A DNA stretch of 38,926 bases from Chloroflexota bacterium (GCA_011523515.1 WTGO01000072.1:1-38926), one strand, 5' to 3'. Positions 7,874 through 17,026 are shown, numbered from the stretch's first letter. The notes: generated from the letters alone by a model not told the origin. A program made the numbers and translations.

Positions 7874-8560
7874 CTACTCGCCGGACTCTAGGCGGCGCCG
7901 GCGCTCCTCGATCTGCGCCAGGACGTTGTTGGTAACTTGGGGCTCTTCTTTTTCTTTCTCTTCCAGGCGCGAAATATCGGGCTGGATGATGTCATCGGTG
8001 CTGATCACGACATCGCGGTCCTTGAATTCGATGGCGCCCTTGCTTTCGCCGCCAGGCGACTGCTTCACCTGGCTTACTTCTTCTGCGCGCTCTGTTTCGT
8101 CCGGCGGCGCTGCTTCGGCGGGCGTTTCTGCGACTTGGTTGGCCTCTGCCGGCCCGGCTTCGGCGGGTTTGGCGCGTGACCTGCGCCTGCGCTCCTTCGG
8201 CTCGGCGCTTTCGCCCAGGTCCGCCAGGGCATCGCTGACTTTCATCGTCGTCTCGACCGCTTTTTTGGTGCGGCGGAAGCGGCTGAAGATACCGCGGGCC
8301 TGCTCTTCGACCTCTTCGGTGGTCGGCGCCGGCGCGTCGCTGAGCACCCAGCGATAGCCCGCGTATAGGCCCGCGCCGACAATGAGGAAGGGCAGAATGG
8401 TCTGTATCAATTGCACCATCGTGCTCATTACCGCCAGCGCCGCCAGGGTCGCCAGCACGATAATGACCAGCTTGATGGTTTTGTCTCTGTCCAGCTGCAT
8501 GATCAGCGCCCTCGACTCGCGCTCAATTGCCCGCCGCGCTTCCATATCCGGACGCGGCAT
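7874..8560 (-). CDS. Small membrane protein with acidic, disordered tail
   Basis: I do not recognise a family. The protein has two hydrophobic helices near residues 30-70 (IIVLATLAALAVM and ILPFLIVGAGLYAGY). These are followed by a charged cytoplasmic or external tail rich in Ala, Glu and Arg (RRRSRAKPAEAG, repeated AEA and PAEA units) that ends EERRRRLESGE. I use the ATG at 8560; a TTG at 8563 is also in frame. A perfect TATAAT (minus strand, 8580-8575) lies only about 15 bases upstream, with no clear -35 box or Shine-Dalgarno, so the mRNA could be nearly leaderless. It converges on the FGGY kinase with a 24-base gap. Low-complexity Ala/Glu composition makes homology calls unreliable. Confidence 0.7.
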   Translation of the reverse strand: MPRPDMEARRAIERESRALIMQLDRDKTIKLVIIVLATLAALAVMSTMVQLIQTILPFLIVGAGLYAGYRWVLSDAPAPTTEEVEEQARGIFSRFRRTKKAVETTMKVSDALADLGESAEPKERRRRSRAKPAEAGPAEANQVAETPAEAAPPDETERAEEVSQVKQSPGGESKGAIEFKDRDVVISTDDIIQPDISRLEEKEKEEPQVTNNVLAQIEERRRRLESGE

Positions 8561-8717
8561 CAAACATATAATGTATTATACGTGATTTGCCGCGGCAGGG
8601 AGCGGTTGTATAGTCGGTCACATGCGCGACCATTTGGTGCCCTTTGACAGCAATCGTCATGATACAACGGGCTTGTCTGTAAACCAATGAGCCGAGACCG
8701 CGAGAATTTGCCCATTC

Positions 8718-10622
8718 ATGTCTGCTGAAACTGTCATCTCCCATGCTTTCGTTCTGCCCGATCACAACTTTTACGAGTGGTTGGCGGTTCTGCGCCCCTA
8801 TCTGGCCAAGTTTGAACGCGCGGCGGTGGTGCGTTCGCCGGCCGGCAATAATCTCAATCGTTTCCGAAATGTCACCGCGGTGAACGCGCCGCTGACCTGG
8901 TGGAATAACTCGGCGCTGGTTCATATCCGCCGCGTTTATCCCTCTGTAGTGATGGTCGATGTGATTCACGCGCAGACTCCCGCCGAGTTGGAAGCGGTTG
9001 TCAATCGGCGTGTGGCGGCTGACGACCGCTACGGCGAGGCTGACAACGATCCGCAGCATATATTCAATCGCTTCGTGCTCGAGTGGCCCACCAGCGCCAG
9101 GCCGATGGCGCTGCTGGATCGCTTCAACGCCGACGCCGAGGGCGGCGACCAGCGCCGCGGCGTCAGCGTGTTGTCACATGAGAACGCCGATGTGGTCTGC
9201 GCCGCGCCGGGCGTGGTCAGCGCAGTGGCCGACGCCGCCATCAGCATCGAGACGCTGGTGGATGACGAACGCTTCATCACGACCTATGAGGGCGTCAAAG
9301 ACGCGCTGGTCTCGGCCGGCGACCAATTGGCGTTGGGTCAGATATTCGCCAAATGCAGTGGCGACCGCCTGTCGATTATGGTGCGGAATCCGCCGGACAA
9401 GGGTGTATTGCTGCTGGGCTACGACAACGTGATGAATCCGCGCGACTACATCTATATACCGCAGCTGCGCGCTCGGCCGATAGAAGACGGCTTGCGCGTA
9501 CGAAAATTGCCCAGCTTGTTCGCCAGCGTTTTGGGCCGGGTTTACAGCTGGCATCTGCTGGAGCCCAATGAACACCACGGGCGCGCCATAGAGAAGATCG
9601 GCGTGGAGAACAGCTGGCTCAAAGTCAGCTCGGTCACGGGTATTGAAGGCTATACGGCGGCCTGGCTGCTGCGCGCCACGACGCTCAGGGAAGGCCAGGA
9701 AGTCTTTGCCGGCGTCAACCCGGTTGGGGTCAACCTGGATATCTTCCACCCGATGGGGCGGCCGGCGCCGGCTAAACTGGGCGATCTCGGTTGGATTCGC
9801 TTCGGATACAACGTTTCCAGCGGGCGCGGCTCCGAAGATATCAATGCGGCGCTGCAGCGTTATCTGCCGCAGATCGAAGCCTACCGCAATGCTGGCTACC
9901 GCGTGATATTCGCGACCAGCCATCAGACTTATGGCGAAGGCAAGAACGAATTTTGGCCCTGGTCACAGATGACGGCCGCCAAGTGGCGGGTGCTGCGTCA
10001 ACGTTTTGCCGACATGATGGGCAGAATCGCGGCGCAATGGGCGGATCGCGATTTGGTGGCTGCCTGGCAAATCTGGAATGAGCCCGACTCGAAGAGCGGC
10101 GTGGCCTCGGTGCGTATGAGCGCCGACAACTATGGCCGGATGTTTGACGAGGTCTACCGCGCGATCCGCAGCGCCGACAGCGCGGTCAACATTATCACCG
10201 CCGGCTTCAACAGCGGGCCGGTTAGCGGCAGCGCTTACGCCCGCCGGATGCTGCAGCGGCTTTCCCAAGGCGTCGTCCCCGACGGGATTGCCTTCCATCC
10301 CTACGGACGCGGCGTGAATGGGCACCCGATTTATTCAACGTTCGGGCATATCGATGAATCAGTCTGGGCGTACAGCAGCGTCTTGCCCGAAAAGCCGCTG
10401 TGGATCACCGAGTTCGGCGTGCTAGATCGGCCGCAGGATTCCGCAGGCCAGATTGCGCGCTACGCCACCGATATGGTGCGTTATCTGAAGACGCAATATC
10501 CCGGCCGGATCGCCGCCCTGGTGTGGTACGCCTGGGCGCAAGGGATGCACAATGGCTACGGTCTGGTAGACAGCGCCGGCAACCCGCGCCCGCCACTGAC
10601 GGAGAAATTTCTGTCGGCATAG
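8718..10622 (+). CDS. Clan GH-A glycoside hydrolase with SH3b and a degenerate M23-like domain
   Basis: A 634-residue multidomain protein. Residues 1-145 are unassigned. Residues 147-223 follow the strand pattern of M23 (LytM) peptidases (GVSV, APGVVSAV, TTYEGV, AGDQLALGQIF, then DRLSIMV), but the zinc residues of HxxxD and HxH are absent, so it is probably non-catalytic. Residues 252-320 match a bacterial SH3 domain (DGLRVRKLPS, later GIEGYTAAWLLR). Residues 330-634 are a TIM-barrel glycosidase with acid/base E455 in WNEPDS and nucleophile E565 in WITEFGV, as in GH5/GH39-type enzymes. I see no signal peptide, which is odd for a wall- or polysaccharide-active enzyme; export could be non-classical, or the start could lie further upstream. 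The substrate is unknown. Confidence 0.82.
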   Translation: MSAETVISHAFVLPDHNFYEWLAVLRPYLAKFERAAVVRSPAGNNLNRFRNVTAVNAPLTWWNNSALVHIRRVYPSVVMVDVIHAQTPAELEAVVNRRVAADDRYGEADNDPQHIFNRFVLEWPTSARPMALLDRFNADAEGGDQRRGVSVLSHENADVVCAAPGVVSAVADAAISIETLVDDERFITTYEGVKDALVSAGDQLALGQIFAKCSGDRLSIMVRNPPDKGVLLLGYDNVMNPRDYIYIPQLRARPIEDGLRVRKLPSLFASVLGRVYSWHLLEPNEHHGRAIEKIGVENSWLKVSSVTGIEGYTAAWLLRATTLREGQEVFAGVNPVGVNLDIFHPMGRPAPAKLGDLGWIRFGYNVSSGRGSEDINAALQRYLPQIEAYRNAGYRVIFATSHQTYGEGKNEFWPWSQMTAAKWRVLRQRFADMMGRIAAQWADRDLVAAWQIWNEPDSKSGVASVRMSADNYGRMFDEVYRAIRSADSAVNIITAGFNSGPVSGSAYARRMLQRLSQGVVPDGIAFHPYGRGVNGHPIYSTFGHIDESVWAYSSVLPEKPLWITEFGVLDRPQDSAGQIARYATDMVRYLKTQYPGRIAALVWYAWAQGMHNGYGLVDSAGNPRPPLTEKFLSA

Positions 10623-10714
10623 CTGCGCCGCCTGCGCGCTCATCGCGGTCCGCGGTCGCGGTCGCCAACATAATTGGTCAGTTCTGACTCGGCAGTGCAA
10701 TCGCTTGAGTTGCA

Positions 10715-10777
10715 ATCATCACGAAGACACAGAAGCAACACGAAATCCTCTGTGCCTTCTGCGCCTCTGTGGTGAAT
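10715..10777. repeat. Imperfect palindromic intergenic repeat
   Basis: The arm ATCATCACGAAGACACAGAAG (from 10715) pairs with most of the complement of CTTCTGCGCCTCTGTGGTGAAT (10756-10777) around a central CAACACGAAATCCTCTGTG. It has the wording of a widespread bacterial intergenic repeat that encodes spurious peptides starting HHEDT. It sits in the largest gene-free stretch (10623-10908), where I see nothing else definite. Confidence 0.6.
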
Positions 10778-10908
10778 TAGCCTGTGTCAGTCTTGGCAAA
10801 CAAGATATGTCCGCCGGTATAGCAGTTCCCAGCGCATGGAAAACTTGCGCCGCCGGCAGTCGGCGGAGTAAGATTGAGGCAATCAAAATTGGCGAAAGAT
10901 AGATCATT

Positions 10909-12522
10909 GTGAACAAGCGAATCCTTTTTCTGTCTGTCGTTTTCTTGCTGCTTACCAGTGTAGCGCCCGTGGCGGTGGCGCAATCTGAGTGTGATTTCAG
11001 CATTTCCAATTACGCTCGCGCAGTGCAGTTGCACGATATGGGCGATTACTTGCGAGCGCTGCGGCATTACGACTGCGCGCTCTTGGAAGATCCGGACGAT
11101 ACGATCATACCCATTCTGATCGACAATGTCTATGAAGACATCGCGAGCGCGCGCAGCGCCTGGCACTCGCCCCAACAGCCGCTGTGCGATCCGGCGCGTG
11201 ATCATGGAGAACTGGGCGCGGCGGCGTTTGAGCGCGGCGATACTGAGGGGGCGCAGACGCATCTGCACTGCGTTCTGCTGGCGGATCCCGCGGATATCGC
11301 AGCCTTGACCTTGCTGGGTCGCCTCCACGCCAACCAGGGCGACGCGCACTCGGCCAGGCATTACCTGGATCGGGCGGAGCTGGCGCGCTTGGCTGCGGCG
11401 CGAGGCGAGACAGCCGAGCCATTCGCTCGCTTTGAGATGCCGGAATGGCTTACGCCCTACGAGACCGCGCCCAGGCATAACGCCAGCCGGGCAGCAGGCG
11501 TCAACTTGCTTGAGACGCTGACGCTCAGTCCTGATAAGGGGCGTGTTTATGTCGTGTGGCTTTGGGCGCGGGTGTCGCTCCCTGACGTTGAACCGGCGCC
11601 GGACGCGCGCGAGCTGGCGCGGCAAGCCAGCCAACGCGGCGACATAGCAGCGGCCATCGAGTGGATGCTGCATGTGACGAGCGCGGAAGGCGCGACGGCC
11701 GAAGACTTTGTCTATCTGGCATCCTTGTATCAAATGAATGCTGACCTGAATGCAGCGGCGCTGGCCTTGGCGGCGGCGGTTGACTTGGCGCCGGAGCGCC
11801 TGGATATCCGCTGCCAGCTGGGCAGCGCGTACAAGACGCTTGGCGATTATGCGCGGGCGTCTGTGCAATTCTTCAAGGTAATCGAGCATGAAATCGGTGA
11901 CATTTGCGGGCAAGATCGCCTAGAGTTCAGCCGCTATAGCGAACAGGAAACAAAGCGATTCGCTGCTGTCGCCGAGAAATCGACTTCACCGGCGCGGGAG
12001 ACTTTCGAGCGAGGTGTCGAATTCTTGTCCGCGAACAAGCGTTACGCGGCGGCCAACACCTTTCTGGAAGCCTTGGAGATCGACCCCGACCATCGCGCGG
12101 CGCGCTGCCAATTGGGCGCGATCTTGACTGAGTGGGCCAATTACTCGGGCGCGCTTGCGCAATTTGATCGTCTGCTGGCGACCGATCCCCACGATGAGTG
12201 CGCGCTGCAGAATCGCAAGACCGCCATCCTGCGCATGTTAGCCATGTACGTGCCGTTGACCGTGGATGATTTCTTCTTCCACGCGCGGACTTACGTGCAG
12301 GTTGAAGAGTGGCAGATGGCGCGCGACGCCTTCGAAAGCGGCCTGGAACGGGACCCGGCGCGGACGGATGTGAGCTGCGAGCTGGGCATGATCTATGCGA
12401 CGCTGGGCGATGAGCGGGCGGCCTTGCGCGAATTCGATCGCGTGCTGACGCATGACGCCATCGACCCCTGCGCCCGCTCCAATCGCGAGGGTCTGTTGCA
12501 GCGTTTGCGCGACCAACGCTGA
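10909..12522 (+). CDS. Secreted tetratricopeptide-repeat protein
   Basis: A 537-residue protein starting with GTG. Residues 1-24 are a Sec signal peptide (basic start, hydrophobic core ILFLSVVFLLL, cleavage after AVA). The mature part is a series of helix-pair repeats of TPR type with recurring patterns such as MGDYLRALRHYDCALLEDP, RYAAANTFLEALEIDP and GDERAALREFDRVLTHD. Cysteines recur at corresponding positions (ALLEDP, RCQLG, SCELG repeats), which suggests recent internal duplication of a unit rather than disulfide design. TPR proteins serve as protein-interaction scaffolds; nothing here shows the partner. The ribosome-binding site is weak. The following thioredoxin-NHL gene is also exported and runs the same way, but a stem-loop lies between them. 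Confidence 0.82.
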   Translation: MNKRILFLSVVFLLLTSVAPVAVAQSECDFSISNYARAVQLHDMGDYLRALRHYDCALLEDPDDTIIPILIDNVYEDIASARSAWHSPQQPLCDPARDHGELGAAAFERGDTEGAQTHLHCVLLADPADIAALTLLGRLHANQGDAHSARHYLDRAELARLAAARGETAEPFARFEMPEWLTPYETAPRHNASRAAGVNLLETLTLSPDKGRVYVVWLWARVSLPDVEPAPDARELARQASQRGDIAAAIEWMLHVTSAEGATAEDFVYLASLYQMNADLNAAALALAAAVDLAPERLDIRCQLGSAYKTLGDYARASVQFFKVIEHEIGDICGQDRLEFSRYSEQETKRFAAVAEKSTSPARETFERGVEFLSANKRYAAANTFLEALEIDPDHRAARCQLGAILTEWANYSGALAQFDRLLATDPHDECALQNRKTAILRMLAMYVPLTVDDFFFHARTYVQVEEWQMARDAFESGLERDPARTDVSCELGMIYATLGDERAALREFDRVLTHDAIDPCARSNREGLLQRLRDQR

Positions 12523-12622
12523 TCCAGCGCTCGCCGTCAATGGCGGCGCGTTATACATCGGCAAGGATTCCGTTACATCTGCTTTAGCATTGACAACTAA
12601 GTTGAATTGAACAGTAAAGGGT

Positions 12623-12649
12623 AGGGAGCATCCGTGGTATGCTCTCTTT
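12623..12649 (+). terminator. Stem-loop between the TPR and thioredoxin-NHL genes
   Basis: AGGGAGCAT pairs with ATGCTCTCT (one G-U pair) across a 7-base loop, followed by a short T run (TTTG). It may end the TPR transcript or act in the leader of the next gene. The weak T tract makes a full terminator uncertain. Confidence 0.4.
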
Positions 12650-12671
12650 GCTATGGATTAGGAGAACTGGC

Positions 12672-14693
12672 ATGTTGAAGAAATTGTCACTGCTGATGCT
12701 TATGCTGTTGGCGCTGGGCGGCCTGGCGCAGGCGCAGCGCTCGCCGCAAGAATTGTACGAAGGACAGGTTGCGGCGCCTGAGTTCCCGGCGGATCTCGAT
12801 TGGATCAACGTTGACAATCCGCTGACGATGAGCGGACTGGCGGGCAAGATTGTGATCCTGGATTTCTGGACTTACGGCTGCATCAATTGCTTGCATATCA
12901 TTCCCATTCTGGAGCAGGTCGAGCAGAAATACGCCGAAGAAGTGGTGGTTATCGGCGTCCATTCAGCCAAATTCGACACCGAAGGCCAGACTGAGAATCT
13001 GCGGCAGATCGTGCAGCGCTATGAAGTCCACCATCCCGTGGTCAACGACAATCAGTTCGCCGTCTGGAACAGTTTTGGCGTGCGCGCCTGGCCCACGGTC
13101 GCCATCATCGACCCGCGCGGCAATGCCGTCATCAGGCAATCGGGCGAGATTCCCTTTGAAGCCTTCGACAACTACCTCAGCGGCATGATCGAGTATTACG
13201 ACGGACTCGACGAAGACGTCATCGATCGGACGCCGCTGGAATTGGCGCTGGAGGGCGCGGGCGATCCCGGCACGCCGCTGCTGTATCCGGGCAAGGTGCT
13301 GGCGGATGAAGCGGGCAATCGCCTCTTCATCGCCGACAGCAGCCACAATCGCATCGTGATCGCCGATCTAAGCACGCACGAGGTTCTGGACATCATCGGC
13401 ACGTCCGCGCGCGGCAATGACGACGGCGACTTTGATAACGCTACCTTCGACAAGCCGCAAGGCATGGCCTTGATGGGCGACTTGCTCTATATCGCTGACG
13501 TCAATAACCACAGCATTCGCGTGGCGGATCTGGCTACGCGAACAGTCACGACGGTGGCGGGCAACGGCGACATGGGCCGCAGTCGGATAGAATTTGGCCT
13601 GAGGATTGCCGACCCGCTGGGCGTGGCCCTGCGCAGCCCCTGGGATGTGGAATTCGACGATGCCGGCCGCCTGCACATCGCCATGGCGGGCACGCATCAG
13701 CTCTATATCTACGAGCCGGAGACCCATGCGCTTTACCCGTCTGTCGGCAATGGGCGCGAAGCTAACTTGAATGACGTCAGCCTGGCCGACAGCGAATTGG
13801 CCCAGCCCAGCGGTCTCTATTTCGCCGGCGCCGGCAAGCTCTATTTCGCCGATAGCGAATCCAGCACGATTCGCCTGGCGGACTTTGACAACGACCTGGT
13901 CACGGTTGTCTCCGGCACGACCGAAAACAGCCTCTTCGACTACGACGATATTGACGGCGAGCTCGGCGTCAATCGACTGCAGCATGCGCTGGGGATTGAT
14001 GGCGATGCCGCGGGCAACCTCTACATCGCCGATACCTACAATAGCCGCATCAAGATCCTGCGCGCCGGCGAGACCAGCACCCATACCTTGTTCGGCAAAG
14101 GTGGATCGGGCGGTTACCAGGATGGCGAGCCGCATCTGGCCCAATTTGACGAGCCTGGCGGCTTGAGCTATGCCGACGGCATCTTGTACGTGGCTGATAC
14201 CAACAACCACGCCATCCGGACAATTGACCTCAAGGCGGAAATCGTCGATACCATCGAGTTCACGAATCGTGAAGCGCTAATCATTGACGATTCGCGCTTG
14301 ACGCTGCTGGGCGGGAACACGGGCGACAAGTCGATCATCATGGCCGGGATACACCAGGTCGCCACCGGCGAAGGCGCGCTGACCCTGCGCTTCAACCTGC
14401 CGGCCGAATTCAAGATCAACCCGCTGATCGACAGCCAGGTCAGCGTAACCTGGGGCGAACCGGTACAGCAGACGACGGCGCCGGTCACGGGCAACAGCGT
14501 CAGCATCCCGCTGGAGATTAGCGAGGACAACAGTTTCGTGATGGCCGAAGTGACGCTCTACTATTGTCGTGAAGGCGAAGAAGCGCTTTGCTTCATCGAG
14601 GGGTTCAACTATTTCATCACGTTGGAAGTTGCGGCGGGGCATGAAATTGCGGACATTACGCTGGAGCGCGAGGTCGAGCCGCCGGATGTGTAG
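12672..14693 (+). CDS. Exported thioredoxin-like protein with NHL beta-propeller (NHLRC2-like)
   Basis: From this start the protein has 673 residues. It opens with a Sec signal peptide (MLKKLSLLMLMLLALGG, cleavage near AQA). A thioredoxin/TlpA-like domain follows, with its CxxC in FWTYGCINCLHIIP and a cis-proline region WPTVAII. The central 300 residues are NHL repeats (NRLFIADSSHNRIVIAD, LLYIADVNNHSIRVAD, NLYIADTYNSRIKIL and LYVADTNNHAIRTID), forming a six-bladed propeller, and a beta-sandwich tail follows. The order matches NHLRC2-type proteins. The ATG at 12672 is chosen because GGAGA lies 8-12 bases upstream and the signal peptide then starts properly; the ATG at 12639 falls inside a stem-loop. 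A role in periplasmic thiol redox work is likely from the CxxC, but the partner is unknown. Confidence 0.9.
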   Translation: MLKKLSLLMLMLLALGGLAQAQRSPQELYEGQVAAPEFPADLDWINVDNPLTMSGLAGKIVILDFWTYGCINCLHIIPILEQVEQKYAEEVVVIGVHSAKFDTEGQTENLRQIVQRYEVHHPVVNDNQFAVWNSFGVRAWPTVAIIDPRGNAVIRQSGEIPFEAFDNYLSGMIEYYDGLDEDVIDRTPLELALEGAGDPGTPLLYPGKVLADEAGNRLFIADSSHNRIVIADLSTHEVLDIIGTSARGNDDGDFDNATFDKPQGMALMGDLLYIADVNNHSIRVADLATRTVTTVAGNGDMGRSRIEFGLRIADPLGVALRSPWDVEFDDAGRLHIAMAGTHQLYIYEPETHALYPSVGNGREANLNDVSLADSELAQPSGLYFAGAGKLYFADSESSTIRLADFDNDLVTVVSGTTENSLFDYDDIDGELGVNRLQHALGIDGDAAGNLYIADTYNSRIKILRAGETSTHTLFGKGGSGGYQDGEPHLAQFDEPGGLSYADGILYVADTNNHAIRTIDLKAEIVDTIEFTNREALIIDDSRLTLLGGNTGDKSIIMAGIHQVATGEGALTLRFNLPAEFKINPLIDSQVSVTWGEPVQQTTAPVTGNSVSIPLEISEDNSFVMAEVTLYYCREGEEALCFIEGFNYFITLEVAAGHEIADITLEREVEPPDV

Positions 14694-14836
14694 GCGCTTG
14701 TGACAAGCGCATCGCTATAGCCAGTTGAAAAGGGCGACTCAATAGGGCGCGTAGACACAGCCCGCCAGTCGCCCCTACATTTCGTAGGTCGTTGAGGACT
14801 ATGCTACGGATGGGCGAGCCAAGGCTCGCCCCTACA
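14694..14836. repeat. Three palindromes in a 160-base intergenic gap
   Basis: Directly after the NHL gene stop, GCGCTT/AAGCGC (14694-14710) forms a hairpin with no T run. Two further inverted repeats follow: GGGCGACT with AGTCGCCC (14732-14774) and GGGCGAGCC with GGCTCGCCC around two bases (14812-14831). Both of the latter are followed by CTACA, so TCGCCCCTACA occurs twice, as expected for a dispersed palindromic repeat family. A related decayed hairpin (GGCGGT to ACCGCC) lies at 20318-20342. Confidence 0.6.
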
Positions 14837-14856
14837 GCGCGATTCAGGAGGTCGCG

Positions 14857-15855
14857 TTATTGAGCGCCCACAATGACACTGCCGTCGCGCAGTTCACCGC
14901 CGCGCACGTAGCTGGAGTTGACTTCGCTGCCCCCTTCGAGGCGCGTCAGCAGCATCTGCAGCTCGTCGACATCTTCCAGCGGTTCACCCTGCAGCGCTGT
15001 CAGGATGTCCCCGACCAGCAGGCCGGCGTCGGCCGCCGGGCTGTCCGGCTCGACTGAGACGATCAGCAGCCCGGCGTCCTGACCCAGCGACTCGGCGATG
15101 GCATCCGGCAGCAGCGCGGATTGCACGCCGATGCCGATATAGCCGGACTGAATCTTGCCGTTGGCCAGCAGCGCCGAGACCGACTTGCGAATGGTCGCGA
15201 TGGGCAGGGCGACGCTAACGCCTCCGCCAAAACCAGAAGTGTTCAGCCCGTGTACGCTGCCATCCGCCGCCAGTAAGGGTCCGCCGGAGAAACCGGGATA
15301 CATGGTGACGTCCGTCTGAATGATGCTGCCGGCCAACAGTCGCTCCCAGTCTCCGGCTTTCCAGGCAGCCTTTTTCATCCAGGCGCGCTTCTTCCACTCT
15401 CGCTTGCCGCCGGCTGCCTGCCGGGCGAACATGCGCTTCATTCGCCGGCGCCGTCTGCGCGCGTCCCCGGGCGTGACCAGTCCACTGACGACGCCCTGAG
15501 TCGCCTTCGCCTGCTGGCGCGGACGGCCCAGCGCCAGCACCAGATTGCCGACGCGCAAGCGCTCGTCCCCCGCCAGGCTTGCCGCTTGCAGCCGGGCGTC
15601 TACGCGCAGCAGCGCCAGATCGTGGCGCGGGTCGCGGCCGACAAGTTCCGCCTCGGCGCGGCCGCCATCGGGCAGGCCGATGCTGATTTCCTCGTCTCGC
15701 TCGACGACGTGATGCGCGGTCACGATCAGGTCTTCCGACCAGGCGATGCCGGTGGCGGGCAATCGCCGGCGCGCGTCCACGCGCAAGACGCTTGGCGCGG
15801 CTTTCTCGGTCAGGTCCGCCATGTCCGCGGATAGTTGTTGCAGAATACTTGCCAT
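14857..15855 (-). CDS. Deg/HtrA-like serine protease with PDZ domain and basic insert
   Basis: A 332-residue trypsin-fold protease with one C-terminal PDZ domain (about 237-330, with YIGIGVQ and the PDSPAADAGLLVGDIL core). The catalytic triad is H49 (VTAHHVV), D79 (RHDLALL) and S190 (GFSGGPLL). Between the strands at residues 131-172 there is an insert dense in Arg, Lys and Trp (DARRRRRRMKR, KREWKKRAWMKKAAWKAG) where HtrA proteins usually have a short activation loop. I see no signal peptide or membrane anchor, so it may act in the cytoplasm, unlike most DegP/DegS proteins. The ATG is preceded by AAAGGAGC at good spacing. The insert could bind membrane, nucleic acid or acidic protein; that is speculation. 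Confidence 0.88.
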   Translation of the reverse strand: MASILQQLSADMADLTEKAAPSVLRVDARRRLPATGIAWSEDLIVTAHHVVERDEEISIGLPDGGRAEAELVGRDPRHDLALLRVDARLQAASLAGDERLRVGNLVLALGRPRQQAKATQGVVSGLVTPGDARRRRRRMKRMFARQAAGGKREWKKRAWMKKAAWKAGDWERLLAGSIIQTDVTMYPGFSGGPLLAADGSVHGLNTSGFGGGVSVALPIATIRKSVSALLANGKIQSGYIGIGVQSALLPDAIAESLGQDAGLLIVSVEPDSPAADAGLLVGDILTALQGEPLEDVDELQMLLTRLEGGSEVNSSYVRGGELRDGSVIVGAQ

Positions 15856-16033
15856 GACTTGCTCCTTTTATTCATTTGCGATGCTCTTATTCTGCAATGA
15901 GAAAGTCCGCTGCGAAATTAGACCTTTGGGCAGGTACAGCCTGGCCAGATGGGCAGGCGAGCAAGATTCGGAGCGTAGCGCGGCTTGACGCTCTGTTACA
16001 ATATCGGCGCTCAATGCTACAGGAGAGTCAAAG

Positions 16034-16927
16034 TTGTCGCTGGCGCAAATAGCCGCTTTGATCGCGCTCGGCGCGATGTGGGGCGCGTCGTATATCTTCA
16101 TTCGCGTCGCGGTGGAGCCCCTGGGCCCCATATTCTTGATGTTCGTGCGGGTCGCGCTTTCCGGGCTGATCCTGCTCGGGTATGCGCGCTGGCGCCGTCA
16201 GCGGCTGAACATTCGCGCTCACTGGCGCCAGTTCCTGGTGCTGGGCTTCTTGGGCTCGGCCCTGCCCTTTAGTCTGATCGCCTGGGCGGAGCTGACCGTA
16301 ACCGCGTCGATGGCGGCCATCCTGATGTCGACCACGCCGCTGTTTACGGCGCTGGTGGCGGCTGTCGGGCTGGACGAGGAGTTGACGCCGGCCAAGTTGA
16401 TCGGCGCTGTGCTGGGTATCATCGGCGTAGCGATCACAGTCGGTGGCGCTAGCATGACGCTAAGCCCCGATGTCATTGCCGCGACGCTGGCGCTGCTCGG
16501 CGCGACCTTCAGTTATGCAGTCGGCGGCGTCTTCGCCAAACGCGCCTTTACGGGCTTGAACAATATGTCGATGTCCAGCGGGCAACTGATCGCGGCGGCT
16601 ATTATATTGGCGCCGGTCTCACTGGTGGACTTGCCGCAAGAACCGCCGCCGATGAACGCAGTATGGGCGACCTTGGCACTGGTCGTCGTCTGTACCGCGA
16701 TTGCCTACCAACTTTACTACTATCTTATCATCAGCGCCGGGCCGACCCAGGCGCTGACCGTCACGCTGCTGGTGCCGATATTCGGTGTCATGCTCGGCGC
16801 TCTATTGCTGGAGGAGAGCATCAGCCCGGGCATCATCATCGGTCTGCTGATCGTGCTGGTCAGCGTCGGCTTGGTGACCGGGCTAATCTCGCCCAAGCGG
16901 GCGCGGATAAAACAAAATCCCTCCTAG
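16034..16927 (+). CDS. EamA/DMT-family transporter
   Basis: An inner-membrane protein of 297 residues with about ten hydrophobic helices arranged as two EamA repeats. The first repeat opens LGAMWGASYIFIRVAV and the second opens ALLGATFSYAVGGVFAKRA. The end of the second repeat reads PIFGVMLGALLLEESISPG, the usual EamA signature. The start codon is TTG at 16034 with AGGAG about nine bases upstream. Members export amino acids, nucleotide-sugar-like compounds or other metabolites (drug/metabolite superfamily); the substrate is not predictable here. It stands alone between the divergently transcribed Deg protease and the convergent ferredoxin gene. Confidence 0.9.
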   Translation: MSLAQIAALIALGAMWGASYIFIRVAVEPLGPIFLMFVRVALSGLILLGYARWRRQRLNIRAHWRQFLVLGFLGSALPFSLIAWAELTVTASMAAILMSTTPLFTALVAAVGLDEELTPAKLIGAVLGIIGVAITVGGASMTLSPDVIAATLALLGATFSYAVGGVFAKRAFTGLNNMSMSSGQLIAAAIILAPVSLVDLPQEPPPMNAVWATLALVVVCTAIAYQLYYYLIISAGPTQALTVTLLVPIFGVMLGALLLEESISPGIIIGLLIVLVSVGLVTGLISPKRARIKQNPS

Positions 16928-17026
16928 GCGGCCCTGTTCCCCGCAACGAGGTGGGGACAAAGCTGGCGGAGGGATTCTTCACTGCCGACGGTTTAGCCTG
17001 CCAGCAGGTATTCGCATTTGGTCGTG

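Noticed and set aside
10705..10902. Small frame with HHEDTEATRN
   Set aside because: It is the translation of an intergenic palindromic repeat and not a gene.
10777..11913. 378-codon open frame on the minus strand
   Set aside because: It is antisense to the TPR gene, has a Gln/Arg/His-rich composition typical of shadow frames in GC-rich DNA, and no ribosome-binding site.
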